From contig NW_020312094.1 in the NCBI RefSeq assembly GCF_002999335.1, forward strand, positions 39,076-103,075: DNA of 64,000 nt, given 5' to 3'. The notes beneath the pieces are model-generated. The model worked only from the letters and a program-made list of their open reading frames with translations, had not been told where the DNA came from and did not search any database. This stretch comes from Cyclospora cayetanensis. Lineage: Eukaryota; Apicomplexa; Conoidasida; Eucoccidiorida; Eimeriidae. The translations under genes were made by a program, and so were the position numbers. The first letter of the stretch is position 1; each line of letters begins with the position of its first letter. This document shows, in pieces, positions 63,090 through 64,000 of this stretch.

Positions 63090-63955
63090 GGATGCAAAAA
63101 CAAAAGCCAGAGACGGCGGAAGTCGGAGCCGTCAAGGCGTGGCGATACCTTTACGCACTCGCACTGACGTCGCAAAGTTTAGTGCGCCTGCATATAAGTA
63201 CGATACCTCATTCCTGCTGGGATTGCCTATCCATTCAAGTAATACGCGAAGGAAACCGTAAGGTGTGCACTGGAGAGGACAAAGATGCCGCAGCAAAGAC
63301 ACTCGTCAGCCGCTCTGTAACGCCTCCGATATTTGCACCGCCCGATTATGAATGTCACTCTATCTGAAAAACTGATGTTTCTGACGCAGCAGTGGGTGCA
63401 ACTTTTTTATCAACCTGCTACGGATTCTCATACGAACCAGTTGCGATCGACATGAGCATGTCAATTCTGATCAAAGTGGGTCTCCCACAACAGTACAAAA
63501 GCACTCACGGTCTTTCAGGTGGCCTGGAAGGCATCCTGCGGCAGAAGAGTATGCGCTATCCAACCCAGTTCGTCAACAGCTGAAGCAGCACACTTTTCCT
63601 AAATTCAGTTTCCTGCAAAGCCCTCCGGTTCCTCAAAGTACTCGATTGATCTCAATGCAGACTTCATTCTTGGACTGGCGAGGTCAAGTGTCAACAAAGG
63701 AACACCTCCGTCCTTTTATCCAGCACCTCAACAAGTATGCCCATTCCGTCCCTTGATCCAGCTCTCCTGTGGCTCACGAGGTCGCTCAGCTCTCCTTACT
63801 TCGTTTCTGGGAGCCCCACGTATTCTCCACATGTGGCGATACGGACAAATAACCGAACTTTGTGTGAGAGTGTTGGCGTTCCTTCGTGACCTGCCTATAC
63901 ATTCACCAAAATATGAACGTTGCGACCCACACTGAGCCAAATGGACAGACCCACT
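63090..63955 (+). mobile_element. Decayed Ty3/gypsy-like retrotransposon pol fragment
   Basis: Pieces of pol appear in the canonical order on the + strand, broken by stops and frame changes. At 63300-63410: SVTPPIFAPPDYE, a stop, then KTDVSDAAVGATFL, which matches the end of the reverse transcriptase connection and the first catalytic Asp region of RNase H. At about 63650-63735: LNADFILGLARS followed in another frame by HLNKYAHSVP, matching the integrase core around its first catalytic Asp. At about 63921-63945: THTEPNGQTH, matching the integrase HPxTxGQTE motif. Ty3/gypsy (chromovirus-like) elements are known in Eimeria genomes. No long terminal repeat is visible; the element continues beyond the window or is truncated. 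It is a dead copy, described here without reconstruction. Confidence 0.7.
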
Positions 63956-64000
63956 ACTAATATTGAAATTTATAAAAAATTAAGAGGCTCCCAAAATTTT

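Overview
The window looks like nuclear DNA of a coccidian apicomplexan parasite, most likely an Eimeria species or a close relative. The evidence is intron-dense genes, CAG/AGC trinucleotide runs that encode homopolymeric Gln and Ala tracts, many microsatellites inside introns, and gene families typical of these parasites. Nothing bacterial is present: there are no operons, Shine-Dalgarno sites or CRISPR. The genus is an inference from composition and gene style; I cannot fix the species.

Layout. 3-1562 (+): C-terminal part of a low-complexity SANT-domain protein that runs off the left edge. 2370-9640 (-): a large multi-exon protein of probable alpha-helical repeats, resembling the HPR/RAP-type organellar RNA-binding families. 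9971-13112 (+): a six-exon PGAM5-like histidine phosphatase, divergent from the previous gene. 13113-16482: gene-poor. 16483-18061 (+): iron superoxide dismutase lacking a recognisable first exon. 18813 to about 25150 (-): a Gln-rich coiled-coil protein of unknown function. 25200-28899: gene-poor. 28900-38649 (+): a 20-exon SNF2-family ATPase of the ERCC6/CSB/Rad26 type, reconstructed exon by exon. 38650-41831: no confident gene. 41832-52645 or beyond (-): a transportin-3-like karyopherin. 54371-54580 (+): a possible tiny Pro/Val-rich protein. 55676-58779 (-): a CPBP (CAAX/Abi-type) intramembrane protease with a long N-terminal extension. About 59474-60305 (-): a LYR-motif protein candidate. 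63090-63955 (+): a decayed Ty3/gypsy-like pol fragment (RNase H then integrase) at the right edge.

Repeat-rich stretches (CAG runs, TGTACA array, TATG, CA and GA tracts) coincide with the gene-dense parts. The gene-poor stretches (about 13-16.5, 25-28.5, 38.7-41.8 and 60-63 kb) are almost free of them. This fits the alternating feature-rich and feature-poor segments known from Eimeria chromosomes.

The genes are independent housekeeping functions rather than a pathway: transcription-coupled repair or chromatin remodelling, nuclear import of SR-type cargo, mitochondrial phosphatase, oxidative defence, organellar RNA metabolism and membrane proteolysis. Exon boundaries come from GT..AG (twice GC..AG) junctions that keep the frame and restore family alignment; they are predictions without transcript evidence.
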